Origin: Streptomyces sp. CB01249
GTDB lineage: Bacteria; Actinomycetota; Actinomycetes; Streptomycetales; Streptomycetaceae
Assembly (NCBI RefSeq): GCF_001905735.1
Contig: NZ_LISW01000006.1
Coordinates: 69,432-133,431 of the forward strand
Direction of reading: 5' to 3'
DNA length: 64,000 nt
Shown: piece by piece, positions 50,788-59,496 of the stretch
Numbering within the stretch: the stretch's first letter is position 1
How the letters are laid out: every line of letters starts with the position of its first letter
Translations under genes and position numbers: made by a program
Notes under the pieces: generated by a model
What the model saw: only the letters and a program-made list of their open reading frames with translations
The model's database searches: none
Told to the model about the DNA's origin: nothing

Positions 50788-52110
50788 GTGATCTCTCGAA
50801 TCGATCTGCGCGGCGATGCCCTCCCCGAGGGTGGCGCCCTGCGCGACCTGCTGCCCCGTGCCGAGTTCGACGTGGAAGCCGCCCTGGAGACGGTGCGGCC
50901 CATCTGCGAGGACGTACGCCATCGTGGCTCGGCGGCAGTGATCGACTGGGGGGAGAAGTTCGACGGCGTCCGGCTGGAATCGGTCCGGGTGCCCGCCGCC
51001 GCCCTCGCCCGGGCCCTGGACGAGCTCGACCCGGCCGTCCGCGCCGCCCTCGACGAGTCCATCCGCCGCGCCCGCCTCGTCCACCGCGCCCAGCGCCGCA
51101 CCACGCACACCACCCAGGTCGTCCCCGGCGGCACGGTCACCGAGAAGTGGGTGCCCGTCGACCGCGTCGGGCTCTACGTGCCGGGCGGCCGCGCGGTCTA
51201 CCCGTCCTCCGTCGTGATGAACGTCGTCCCGGCCCAGGAGGCGGGCGTCCCCGGCCTCGCCGTCGCCTCGCCGCCCCAGAAGGAGTTCGGCGGCCTCCCG
51301 CACCCGACGATCCTGGCCGCCTGCGCCCTCCTCGGCGTGGACGAGGTCTACGCGGCGGGAGGTGCCCAGGCCGTCGCGATGTTCGCGTACGGCACCGAGG
51401 ACTGCCGCCCCGTCGACCTGGTCACCGGCCCCGGCAACATCTACGTCGCCGCCGCCAAGCGCCTCCTCAAGGGCCGTATCGGCATCGACGCCGAAGCCGG
51501 ACCCACCGAGATCGCGATCCTGGCCGACGCCACCGCCGACCCGGTGCACGTCGCCGCCGACCTGATCAGCCAGGCCGAGCACGACCCGATGGCCGCCGCC
51601 GTCCTCGTCACCGACTCCGAGGAGCTGGCCGCCGCCACCGAGGCCGAGCTGGTCACCCAGGTCGCCGCGACCAAGCACGTCGAGGAGCGCATCGAGCCCG
51701 CCCTCGCCGGCCGGCAGTCCGCGATCGTCCTCGTCAACGACCTGGAGGACGGCCTCACCGTCGTCAACGCGTACGCCGCCGAGCACCTGGAGATCCAGAC
51801 CGCCGGTGCCGCCGCGCTCGCCGACCGCGTCCGCAACGCCGGGGCGGTCTTCGTCGGCCCCTGGTCGCCCGTCTCGCTCGGCGACTACTGCGCGGGCTCC
51901 AACCACGTGCTGCCCACCGGCGGCTGCGCCTGCCACTCCTCGGGCCTGTCCGTGCAGTCCTTCCTGCGCGGCATCCACATCGTCGACTACACGCGCGACG
52001 CGCTCGCCGAGGTCACCCACCACGTGGTGACCCTCGCCGAGGCGGAGGACCTCCCCGCCCACGGCGCCGCGCTCAAGGCCAGGTTCGGGTGGAAGGTTCC
52101 CCAGCAGTGA
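50788..52110 (+). CDS. hisD: Histidinol dehydrogenase HisD
   Basis: The 440-residue zinc enzyme oxidises L-histidinol to L-histidine in two NAD+-dependent steps. Family motifs include VDRVGLYVPGGRAVYPSSV, GPGNIYVAAAKR, GPTEIAILAD and the C-terminal Zn/catalytic residues in YAAEHLEI and GSNHVLPTGG. It leads the his operon. The GTG at 50788 is used (50786 is out of frame). Its stop overlaps the hisC GTG. Confidence 0.96.
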   Translation: MISRIDLRGDALPEGGALRDLLPRAEFDVEAALETVRPICEDVRHRGSAAVIDWGEKFDGVRLESVRVPAAALARALDELDPAVRAALDESIRRARLVHRAQRRTTHTTQVVPGGTVTEKWVPVDRVGLYVPGGRAVYPSSVVMNVVPAQEAGVPGLAVASPPQKEFGGLPHPTILAACALLGVDEVYAAGGAQAVAMFAYGTEDCRPVDLVTGPGNIYVAAAKRLLKGRIGIDAEAGPTEIAILADATADPVHVAADLISQAEHDPMAAAVLVTDSEELAAATEAELVTQVAATKHVEERIEPALAGRQSAIVLVNDLEDGLTVVNAYAAEHLEIQTAGAAALADRVRNAGAVFVGPWSPVSLGDYCAGSNHVLPTGGCACHSSGLSVQSFLRGIHIVDYTRDALAEVTHHVVTLAEAEDLPAHGAALKARFGWKVPQQ

Positions 52111-53243
52111 CGAACAGCAACGCGGGCGGTCCCACGGCCAACCCCTGGGACGCCCTGCCCCTCCGCGACGAACTGCGCGGCCAGTCCCCGTACGGCGCGC
52201 CCCAGCTCGACGTTCCCGTACGGCTCAACACCAACGAGAACCCCTACCCGCTGCCCGAGGCCCTGGTCGACCGCATCGCCGAACGGGTCCGCGAGGCCGC
52301 CCGCGACCTCAACCGCTACCCCGACCGGGACGCCGTCGAGCTGCGCACCGAGCTCGCCCGCTACCTCACCCGCACCGCCGGGCACCACGTCGAGGCCGCC
52401 AACGTCTGGGCCGCCAACGGCTCCAACGAGGTCCTTCAGCAGCTGCTCCAGACCTTCGGCGGGCCCGGCCGCACCGCGATCGGCTTCGAGCCCTCGTACT
52501 CGATGCACGCCCTCATCTCGCGCGGCACCGGCACCGGCTGGATCTCCGGTCCGCGCAACGAGGACTTCACCATCGACGTCGACGCCGCCCGCGCCGCCAT
52601 CGCGGAGCGCCGCCCCGACGTCGTCTTCATCACCTCGCCCAACAACCCCACCGGCACCGCCGTCGACGCCGACACCGTCCTCGCGCTGTACGAGGCCGCG
52701 CAGGCCGCCAAGCCGTCGATGGTCGTCGTGGACGAGGCGTACGGCGAATTCAGCCACCACCCCTCGCTGCTCCCGCTGATCGAGGGCCGCCGCCACCTGG
52801 TGCTCTCGCGCACCATGTCGAAGGCGTTCGGCGCCGCCGGGCTCCGCCTCGGCTACCTGGCCGCCGACCCCGCCGTGGTCGACGCGGTGCAGCTGGTCCG
52901 GCTGCCGTACCACCTGTCCTCCGTCACCCAGGCCACCGCGCTCGCCGCCCTGGAGCACACCGATACGCTCCTCGGGTACGTCGCGCAGCTCAAGAGCGAG
53001 CGCGACCGGATCGTCACCGAGCTGCGCGGTCTCGGCTTCGACGTCACCGAATCGGACGCCAACTTCGTCCAGTTCGGCCGCTTCGCCGACAGCCACACCG
53101 CCTGGCGGCAGATCCTCGACCGGGGCGTCCTGGTCCGGGACAACGGCGTACCGGGATGGCTGCGGGTCTCCGCGGGGACCCCGGCAGAGAACGACGCGTT
53201 CCTCGACGCGGTTCGCGAAATTAAGAAGGAGCACGACGCATGA
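52107..53243 (+). CDS. hisC: Histidinol-phosphate aminotransferase HisC
   Basis: The 378-residue PLP enzyme transaminates imidazole-acetol phosphate. The NTNENPYPLP substrate loop, PNNPTG (178-183), VDEAYGEF, PLP Lys239 in TMSKAFG and the Arg of GLRLGY are present. The GTG overlaps the hisD stop by 4 bases and its TGA overlaps the hisB ATG. Confidence 0.96.
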   Translation: MTNSNAGGPTANPWDALPLRDELRGQSPYGAPQLDVPVRLNTNENPYPLPEALVDRIAERVREAARDLNRYPDRDAVELRTELARYLTRTAGHHVEAANVWAANGSNEVLQQLLQTFGGPGRTAIGFEPSYSMHALISRGTGTGWISGPRNEDFTIDVDAARAAIAERRPDVVFITSPNNPTGTAVDADTVLALYEAAQAAKPSMVVVDEAYGEFSHHPSLLPLIEGRRHLVLSRTMSKAFGAAGLRLGYLAADPAVVDAVQLVRLPYHLSSVTQATALAALEHTDTLLGYVAQLKSERDRIVTELRGLGFDVTESDANFVQFGRFADSHTAWRQILDRGVLVRDNGVPGWLRVSAGTPAENDAFLDAVREIKKEHDA

Positions 53244-53836
53244 GCCCCCGCGTAGGCCGCGTGGAACGCACCACCAAGGAAACGTCCGTGCTGGTCGAGA
53301 TCAACCTCGACGGCACCGGCAAGGTCGACGTCGCGACCGGGGTCGGCTTCTACGACCACATGCTCGACCAGCTCGGCCGGCACGGTCTGTTCGACCTCAC
53401 CGTCAAGACCGACGGCGACCTGCACATCGACTCGCACCACACCATCGAGGACACCGCCCTCGCACTCGGCGCCGCCTTCAAGCAGGCGCTCGGCGACAAG
53501 GTCGGCATCTACCGCTTCGGCAACTGCACCGTCCCGCTGGACGAATCGCTCGCCCAGGTCACCGTCGACCTCTCCGGCCGCCCCTACCTGGTGCACACCG
53601 AGCCCGAGAACATGGCGCCGATGATCGGCGCCTACGACACGACGATGACCCGGCACATCCTGGAGTCGTTCGTCGCCCAGGCGCAGATCGCCCTGCACGT
53701 CCACGTCCCGTACGGGCGCAACGCGCACCACATCGTGGAGTGCCAGTTCAAGGCGCTCGCGCGCGCCCTGCGCTACGCCAGCGAGCACGACCCGCGCGCG
53801 GCCGGCATCCTCCCGTCCACGAAGGGCGCCCTGTGA
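53240..53836 (+). CDS. hisB: Imidazoleglycerol-phosphate dehydratase HisB
   Basis: The 198-residue monofunctional enzyme dehydrates imidazoleglycerol phosphate using a di-manganese centre made of two His-rich motifs, FYDHMLDQL and DSHHTIEDTA, with a third HHIVECQFKALARALR. The fused histidinol-phosphatase domain of enteric HisB is absent. The ATG overlaps hisC by 4 bases. Confidence 0.96.
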   Translation: MSPRVGRVERTTKETSVLVEINLDGTGKVDVATGVGFYDHMLDQLGRHGLFDLTVKTDGDLHIDSHHTIEDTALALGAAFKQALGDKVGIYRFGNCTVPLDESLAQVTVDLSGRPYLVHTEPENMAPMIGAYDTTMTRHILESFVAQAQIALHVHVPYGRNAHHIVECQFKALARALRYASEHDPRAAGILPSTKGAL

Positions 53837-54000
53837 CCGGCCTCAACACCATCCTGATCCTGGTCGGCCTGTTCCTGGCCGGCGGGGTCTACTCCTTCTC
53901 CAAGCAGGGCATGCCCAAGGGCGTCATCGTCCTGCTCTCCATCGCATCGCTGATGTGCCTGGTGGCGGGCGTCCTGCGCATTCAAGGTCTCTGGGACTAG
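53833..54000 (+). CDS. Small two-helix membrane protein in the his operon
   Basis: This 55-residue protein has two hydrophobic helices (about residues 4-22 and 29-48), with FSKQGMPKG as the loop and a short tail ending QGLWD. It overlaps the hisB stop as GTGA, and hisH follows by 17 bases, so it is a real member of the operon. I recall homologues at this place in other streptomycetes; no function is known. Confidence 0.82.
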   Translation: MTGLNTILILVGLFLAGGVYSFSKQGMPKGVIVLLSIASLMCLVAGVLRIQGLWD

Positions 54001-54017
54001 GAAGCGACGAGCGACAC

Positions 54018-54659
54018 GTGGATACGAAGAAGAAGGTCGTCGTCTTCGACTACGGCTTCGGCAACGTCCGTTCCGCCGAGCGCGCCCTCGCCCACGTCGG
54101 CGCGGACGTCGAGATCACCCGCGACTTCGACGCCGCGATGAACGCGGACGGGCTGCTCGTGCCCGGCGTCGGCGCGTTCTCGGCGTGCATGGAGGGTCTG
54201 AAGAAGGCCCGCGGCGAGTGGGTCATCGGCCGCAGGCTGGCCGGCGGACGCCCCGTCATGGGCATCTGCGTCGGCATGCAGATCCTGTTCGAGCGCGGCA
54301 TCGAGCACGGCGTGGAGACCGAGGGCCTGGACGAGTGGCCCGGCACGGTCGGCCCGCTGAAGGCCGACGTCGTCCCGCACATGGGCTGGAACACCGTCGA
54401 AGCCCCCGAGGACTCCCAGCTGTTCGCCGGGCTCGACGCCGGTGCCCGGTACTACTTCGTGCACTCGTACGCGGCGCACGACTGGGACCTCGAAGTCACC
54501 AACCCGAAGATCCGTGCCCCCAGGGTCACCTGGGCCACGCACGGCGAGCGGTTCGTGGCGGCCGTGGAGAACGGCGCGCTGTGGGCCACCCAGTTCCACC
54601 CCGAGAAGTCCGGCGATGCCGGCGCCCAGCTGCTGACCAACTGGATCGAGACGCTGTAA
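54018..54659 (+). CDS. hisH: Imidazole glycerol phosphate synthase glutaminase subunit HisH
   Basis: The 213-residue class I glutamine amidotransferase supplies ammonia to HisF. The catalytic triad is Cys84 (MGICVGMQ), His194 and Glu196 (QFHPEKSG). FDYGFGNVRS at the start is typical. The GTG lies 17 bases after the small membrane gene. Its TAA overlaps the priA ATG by one base. Confidence 0.95.
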   Translation: MDTKKKVVVFDYGFGNVRSAERALAHVGADVEITRDFDAAMNADGLLVPGVGAFSACMEGLKKARGEWVIGRRLAGGRPVMGICVGMQILFERGIEHGVETEGLDEWPGTVGPLKADVVPHMGWNTVEAPEDSQLFAGLDAGARYYFVHSYAAHDWDLEVTNPKIRAPRVTWATHGERFVAAVENGALWATQFHPEKSGDAGAQLLTNWIETL

Positions 54660-55384
54660 TGCCGAAGCTTGAACTGCTCCCCGCCGTAGACGTCCGCGAC
54701 GGCCAGGCGGTCCGCCTGGTGCACGGCGAGTCCGGCTCCGAGACCTCCTACGGCTCCCCGCTGGAGGCCGCACTCGCCTGGCAGCGCGCCGGCGCCGAGT
54801 GGCTGCACCTGGTCGACCTGGACGCCGCCTTCGGCACCGGGGACAACCGGAGCCTCATCGCCGAGGTCGCCGGCGCCATGGACATCAAGGTCGAGCTGTC
54901 CGGCGGCATCCGCGACGACGCCTCGCTCGCCGCCGCCCTCGCCACCGGCTGCCGCCGCGTCAACCTCGGCACCGCCGCCCTGGAGACCCCGGAATGGGTC
55001 GCCAAGGTCATCGCCGAGCACGGCGACAAGATCGCCGTCGGGCTCGACGTGCGCGGCACCACGCTGCGCGGCCGGGGCTGGACCCGCGACGGCGGCGACC
55101 TCTACGAGACGCTGGCCCGCCTCGACTCCGAGGGCTGCGCCCGCTACGTCGTCACCGACATCGCCAAGGACGGCACGCTCCAGGGCCCCAACCTGGAACT
55201 CCTGAAGAACGTCTGCGCCGCCACCGACAAGCCCGTCGTCGCCTCCGGCGGCGTCTCCTCGCTGGACGACCTGCGCGCCATCGCCTCGCTGGTCCCGGCG
55301 GGCGTCGAGGGTGCGATCGTCGGCAAGGCCCTGTACGCGAAGGCGTTCACCCTCGAAGAGGCGCTGGAGGCGGTCTCCGTATGA
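54659..55384 (+). CDS. priA: Bifunctional HisA/TrpF isomerase PriA
   Basis: The 241-residue beta/alpha-barrel catalyses both the HisA step and the TrpF step (phosphoribosyl anthranilate isomerase). The catalytic pair Asp11 (LPAVDVRDG) and Asp130 (VGLDVRG) matches Streptomyces PriA, as does SGGIRDD at 81-87. Streptomyces generally lack a separate trpF. The ATG shares one base with the hisH stop; its stop overlaps ridA. Confidence 0.94.
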   Translation: MPKLELLPAVDVRDGQAVRLVHGESGSETSYGSPLEAALAWQRAGAEWLHLVDLDAAFGTGDNRSLIAEVAGAMDIKVELSGGIRDDASLAAALATGCRRVNLGTAALETPEWVAKVIAEHGDKIAVGLDVRGTTLRGRGWTRDGGDLYETLARLDSEGCARYVVTDIAKDGTLQGPNLELLKNVCAATDKPVVASGGVSSLDDLRAIASLVPAGVEGAIVGKALYAKAFTLEEALEAVSV

Positions 55385-55785
55385 CCGATTCCGCATCCGT
55401 GCGCCGCGTCTCCTCCGGCGCCCCCTGGGAGGAGAAGTTCGGCTACTCCCGCGCCGTCGAACTGCCGAACGGCCTGGTGCTCGTCTCCGGCTGTACGTCG
55501 GTGGTGGGCGGCGAGATCGCCGGGGGCGGCCCGTACGACCAGACGGTCACGGCCTTCAACGTCGCCCTCGACGCGCTGAAGGAGCTGGGCCTCGGCCGCG
55601 AGGACGTCGTCCGCACCCGGATGTACGTCATGCACGCCCGGGACACCGACGAGGTCGGCCGCGCCCACAAGGAGCTGTTCGACGCCGTGCGCCCCGCCGC
55701 CACCATGGTCGTGGTCTCCGGCTTCGTGGACCCGGGCCTGGTCGTCGAGGTCGAGGTCGAGGCCTACCGGGCGGGTGCGCGATGA
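55381..55785 (+). CDS. ridA: RidA-family enamine/imine deaminase
   Basis: The 134-residue protein belongs to the YjgF/YER057c/RidA family, which hydrolyses reactive enamine and imine intermediates released by PLP enzymes. The conserved Arg is in RTRMYVM and the C-terminal VEVEVEAYR closes the trimer site. It overlaps priA and hisF by 4 bases on each side, so it is translated with the his genes. Some Rid subfamilies lack the Arg; here it is present. Confidence 0.88.
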   Translation: MTDSASVRRVSSGAPWEEKFGYSRAVELPNGLVLVSGCTSVVGGEIAGGGPYDQTVTAFNVALDALKELGLGREDVVRTRMYVMHARDTDEVGRAHKELFDAVRPAATMVVVSGFVDPGLVVEVEVEAYRAGAR

Positions 55786-56537
55786 GCCTCGCGGTACGCG
55801 TCATCCCCTGCCTCGACGTGGACAACGGCCGGGTCGTCAAGGGCGTCAACTTCCAGAACCTGCGGGACGCGGGCGACCCCGTCGAGATGGCGAAGCTGTA
55901 CGACGCCGAGGGCGCCGACGAGCTGACCTTCCTGGACATCACCGCGTCCAGCGGCGACCGGGAGACCACCTACGACGTGGTGCGCCGCACCGCCGAGCAG
56001 GTCTTCATCCCGCTCACGGTGGGCGGCGGCGTCCGCACCCCGGACGACGTGGACAAGCTGCTGCGGGCCGGTGCGGACAAGGTGGGCGTCAACACGGCGG
56101 CCATCGCCCGGCCGGAGCTGATCCGGGAGATCGCCGAGCGCTTCGGCCGCCAGGTCCTGGTGCTCTCGGTGGACGCCCGGCGCACCCCCGAGGGCACCTT
56201 CGAGGTCACCACGCACGGCGGCCGCCGGGGCACCGGCATCGACGCCGTCGAGTGGGCCCACCGGGCGGCGGAGCTCGGTGCCGGGGAGATCCTGCTCAAC
56301 TCGATGGACGCCGACGGGACGAAGGACGGCTACGACACCGAGATGATCGCCGCCGTCCGCAAGCACGTCCGCGTCCCCGTCATCGCCTCCGGCGGCGCCG
56401 GGCGGCTCGCGGACTTCGCGCCGGCCATCGACGCCGGGGCCGACGCGGTCCTGGCCGCGTCCGTCTTCCACTTCGGCGACCTGCGCATCTCCGAGGTCAA
56501 GGGCGCGCTGGCGGAGTCCGGGCACCCGGTGCGCTGA
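55782..56537 (+). CDS. hisF: Imidazole glycerol phosphate synthase cyclase subunit HisF
   Basis: The 251-residue barrel makes imidazoleglycerol phosphate and AICAR using ammonia from HisH. The catalytic Asp is at 12 (IPCLDVDNGRVVKG), with the TVGGGVRT and LNSMDADGTKDGYD segments; the second catalytic Asp is in VLSVDARR. It is the last gene of the operon. Confidence 0.96.
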   Translation: MSLAVRVIPCLDVDNGRVVKGVNFQNLRDAGDPVEMAKLYDAEGADELTFLDITASSGDRETTYDVVRRTAEQVFIPLTVGGGVRTPDDVDKLLRAGADKVGVNTAAIARPELIREIAERFGRQVLVLSVDARRTPEGTFEVTTHGGRRGTGIDAVEWAHRAAELGAGEILLNSMDADGTKDGYDTEMIAAVRKHVRVPVIASGGAGRLADFAPAIDAGADAVLAASVFHFGDLRISEVKGALAESGHPVR

Positions 56538-56564
56538 CCCGCCGGTTGTGCGCGTGCACAGACA

Positions 56565-56594
56565 TGGGGCGTCCTCCCCTGGGAGGGCGCCCCA
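56565..56594 (+). terminator. Hairpin ending the his operon
   Basis: A 14-bp stem with one G-U wobble (56565-56578 with 56581-56594) lies 27 bases after the hisF stop. The loop is only two bases, so the inner pairs probably open to a 4-base loop. Confidence 0.75.
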
Positions 56595-56633
56595 CGCTCG
56601 TCCGCGCACCTTCCGGGCCCCGGCCCGCGCGCC

Positions 56634-56639
56634 TAGCGT
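56634..56639 (+). promoter_or_regulatory. -10-like TAGCGT for a leaderless LAL regulator gene
   Basis: TAGCGT ends seven bases before the GTG at 56647, and TTCCGG at 56611-56616 is 17 bases upstream as a possible -35. Confidence 0.45.
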
Positions 56640-56646
56640 GCCGGGC

Positions 56647-59319
56647 GTGACTCCCCCCACGACCGTGCGCAGTCCGCTCCGGCTGTACGGCCGCAGCGGT
56701 GAAATCGCCGCCCTGGACGCCCTGCTGACGCGCCTTCACCACGGCGACGGCGGGGCGCTGGTCCTCACCGCCCCGCCCGGCTCGGGCCGCACGGCGCTCC
56801 TGGCCCACGCCGCCGCGACGCACCGGGACCGGGAGGCGGGACCCGTCCTCCACGTCGTCGCCGCCCCCGGCGAACGGTGGATGCCGTACAGCGGGCTGCA
56901 CGCCCTGCTGGGCACCCCCGGCCCCGTACCGCCCGACGGTCTCCTCGCCCTGCTCCGGCGGACCGGTGGCGGGCGGCCGCTCCTCGTGTGCGTGGACGAC
57001 GCCCACCTCTGGGACCCCGACTCCCGTGCCGCGCTCGCCTCCGCCGCCCGCCGGCTCGGCCCCGGCACCCCGGTCGCCGTGCTGATCGCCGCCGGGGACG
57101 GGGCCGGGTTCGCCGGGCTGCCCGCCCTCCGCCCCGGCCCCCTGGACGACGAGGCGGCCGCCGCGCTCCTGGACCGGCTCACCGGGGCGGACCGGGCCGA
57201 CCCGGTCGTGCGCGGCGAAGTGCTCCGGGAGGCGGCCGGGAACCCCGGGCTGCTCACCGGTCTCACCGCCCGCCTCACCCCGGCCCAGCTCGCCGGGCGG
57301 ACCCCGCTGCCCCACCCGCTGCCCGGCGGCGAGGAGGTCCTGGCCGCCCACGCCGACCGCGTCGGCCACCTCCCCGCCGCCTCCCGGACCCTGCTCCTCA
57401 TCGCGGCCGCCGCCCACGCGCACGAGCCCGAGGGCGCGGGGGCGGACCTCGCCCTCGTACGCCGCGCCGCCGCGTCGGCCGCCGTCCCGCACACCCCGGG
57501 CCGGGCGACCGGCGTGCTCCGACTGGCCGGTGACCGCGTCCACTTCGGCGAGCCCCTGATGCGCCGCGCCCTTCTGCACCGGGCGCCCCCGGACCGCCGC
57601 CGCGCGGTGCACGCCCTGCTCGCCGGACTGCTCGCGCCCGGGTACGCCGCCCTGATCCAGCGGGCCTGCGCGTCCCCGGGCCCCGACGCCCCGCTCGCCG
57701 CCGCGCTGGAGGCGGCCGCCGCCCCGCCCCGCCCGCCCGCCGACCGCGCGACCGCCCTGGTCCACGCGGCCGCGCTGACCCCGGACGAGGCGGACCGGGC
57801 CTGCCGGTTCGCGGCGGCGGCCGAGCAGTACCGGCTCGCGGGCGATCCGGGGCGGGCCCGCGCCCTGCTGGCCCGGGCGGCCGCCCCACCCGGCCACGGC
57901 CCCGCCCACCGCACACGCGGCCTGCTCGCCCTCGCCGACGGGCCCGCCCCCGACGCCCAGGAGGCCCTGCTCACCGCCGCCGCGCTGCTCGCCCCGCACG
58001 ATCCCGGAGGCGCCCGGGACGCCCTGCTCGGGGCTGCCGAGGCCGCCTGGGCGGCGGGCGACGCCCTCGGGTACCTCGACGCGCTGACCCGTATTCCCGC
58101 CGACGGCGCCGACCGGGACCTGGTCCCCTACCGGGACGGGATGTGCGCCGTGCTGCGCGGCCGGATCGGCGCGGGGCACCTGCTGCTGCGCCGCTGTCTC
58201 GACTCCGGCGCCCGCGATCCGGCGGCGCTGTTACGGGCCGGGGCGGCCGGTCTGGTGCTCGGCGACCTCGACGCCGCCTGCCGGGCCGGGGCCCGCGCCC
58301 TCGCCGCCGTAACCGCGAGCGGTGCCGAGGCCCTGCTGCCGCAGGCGCTGGAACACCTGGCCTACGCGGAGCTGCGCGCCGGCCGGCACGCCCGGGCCCG
58401 GGCCCACGCGCTGGACGGCCTGCGCGCGGCACGCCGTACCGGGCGGCCCAACACCGCCGCCCACCTGCACGCCGTACTCGCCCTCGCCGCCTCGGTGGAG
58501 AGCGGGGCGCGGGAGTGCGCGGCGCACGCCGGAGCCGCGCTCGCGGGCGCCGCGCCGCACGGGCTCGTCCAGGCGGAGACCCTGGCCACCTGGGCGCTGG
58601 CCCGGGCCGATCTGGCCGCCGGGCGCCCGGCGGAGGCGGCGGCGCGGCTCGCCCCGCTGGTCCGGCGCGGCCACTTCGCCACCCGGATGCTCGCCGTGCC
58701 CTGTTACGTCGAGGCGTCCGTGCTCGCCGGGCGGGCGGCGGTCCGGGGCGGGGGAGCGGACCCGGTGGCCGAGGCGGTCGCGGAGTTCGCCGTGTGGGCG
58801 ACGCGCACCACGGACCCCCAGGTGCCGGCCCAACTCGCCCGCTGCCGGGCCCTGCTGGCACCGGAGGGCGAGGCCGCCGGGCGGTACGGGGAGGCCCTGG
58901 CCCATCACGACCGGGCCGGCGGCGACTTCGAACAGGCCCGGACCCGGCTGCTGTTCGGGTCCTGGCTGCGCAGGCGCCGCCGTACCCGCGAGGCCCGCGA
59001 GCCGTTGCGGGACGCCCTCGTCGGGTTCGAGCGGTGCGGGGCCCCGGCCTGGGCGGCCCGGGCGAGCGGCGAACTCCGGGCGGCCGGTGCGGCGGTGGAT
59101 CCCCCGGGGTGTGCCGGGGCTGCCGCGCCGCTGGCCGGGCTCACCCCGCAGCAGGCCCGGATCGCCCGGTGCGTGGCCGAGGGGGCCACCAACCGGGAGG
59201 TCGCACGGCGGCTCTCGGTGAGCACCCGGACCGTCGACCACCACCTCCGCAACGTCTTCGCCGCCCTGGGCGTGCGCTCGCGGACGGAGCTGGCCGGACT
59301 GCTGGGGAACGGGCTCTGA
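56647..59319 (+). CDS. LuxR-family (LAL) transcriptional regulator with a TTA codon
   Basis: The 890-residue regulator has an N-terminal AAA+ domain with Walker A APPGSGRTAL (about 41-50) and Walker B LLVCVDDAHLWD, a long helical TPR-like middle and a C-terminal LuxR helix-turn-helix (about 832-885: LTPQQARIARCVAEGATNRE and VSTRTVDHHLRNVF). Such large ATP-binding regulators often control secondary metabolism. A leucine TTA codon occurs at 58231-58233 (residue 529); TTA in Streptomyces is decoded only by the bldA tRNA, so synthesis is probably developmentally controlled. Confidence 0.9.
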   Translation: MTPPTTVRSPLRLYGRSGEIAALDALLTRLHHGDGGALVLTAPPGSGRTALLAHAAATHRDREAGPVLHVVAAPGERWMPYSGLHALLGTPGPVPPDGLLALLRRTGGGRPLLVCVDDAHLWDPDSRAALASAARRLGPGTPVAVLIAAGDGAGFAGLPALRPGPLDDEAAAALLDRLTGADRADPVVRGEVLREAAGNPGLLTGLTARLTPAQLAGRTPLPHPLPGGEEVLAAHADRVGHLPAASRTLLLIAAAAHAHEPEGAGADLALVRRAAASAAVPHTPGRATGVLRLAGDRVHFGEPLMRRALLHRAPPDRRRAVHALLAGLLAPGYAALIQRACASPGPDAPLAAALEAAAAPPRPPADRATALVHAAALTPDEADRACRFAAAAEQYRLAGDPGRARALLARAAAPPGHGPAHRTRGLLALADGPAPDAQEALLTAAALLAPHDPGGARDALLGAAEAAWAAGDALGYLDALTRIPADGADRDLVPYRDGMCAVLRGRIGAGHLLLRRCLDSGARDPAALLRAGAAGLVLGDLDAACRAGARALAAVTASGAEALLPQALEHLAYAELRAGRHARARAHALDGLRAARRTGRPNTAAHLHAVLALAASVESGARECAAHAGAALAGAAPHGLVQAETLATWALARADLAAGRPAEAAARLAPLVRRGHFATRMLAVPCYVEASVLAGRAAVRGGGADPVAEAVAEFAVWATRTTDPQVPAQLARCRALLAPEGEAAGRYGEALAHHDRAGGDFEQARTRLLFGSWLRRRRRTREAREPLRDALVGFERCGAPAWAARASGELRAAGAAVDPPGCAGAAAPLAGLTPQQARIARCVAEGATNREVARRLSVSTRTVDHHLRNVFAALGVRSRTELAGLLGNGL

Positions 59320-59496
59320 GACCACCGGAGTTGCGGGACCGTGATGAGAAGGAGGCCGCACACCTCTAGGTACCGACTGGGCGGTATGTCATTCTGCGGG
59401 CGTCAGGATCATTCGCTGCGCCCGCGGCCCTGTCCTGGGCGGGGCGTGCCGGAGCCGGCCGTGCACCGAGCCGGCCGAATCCCGGTGGAGGCCGCC

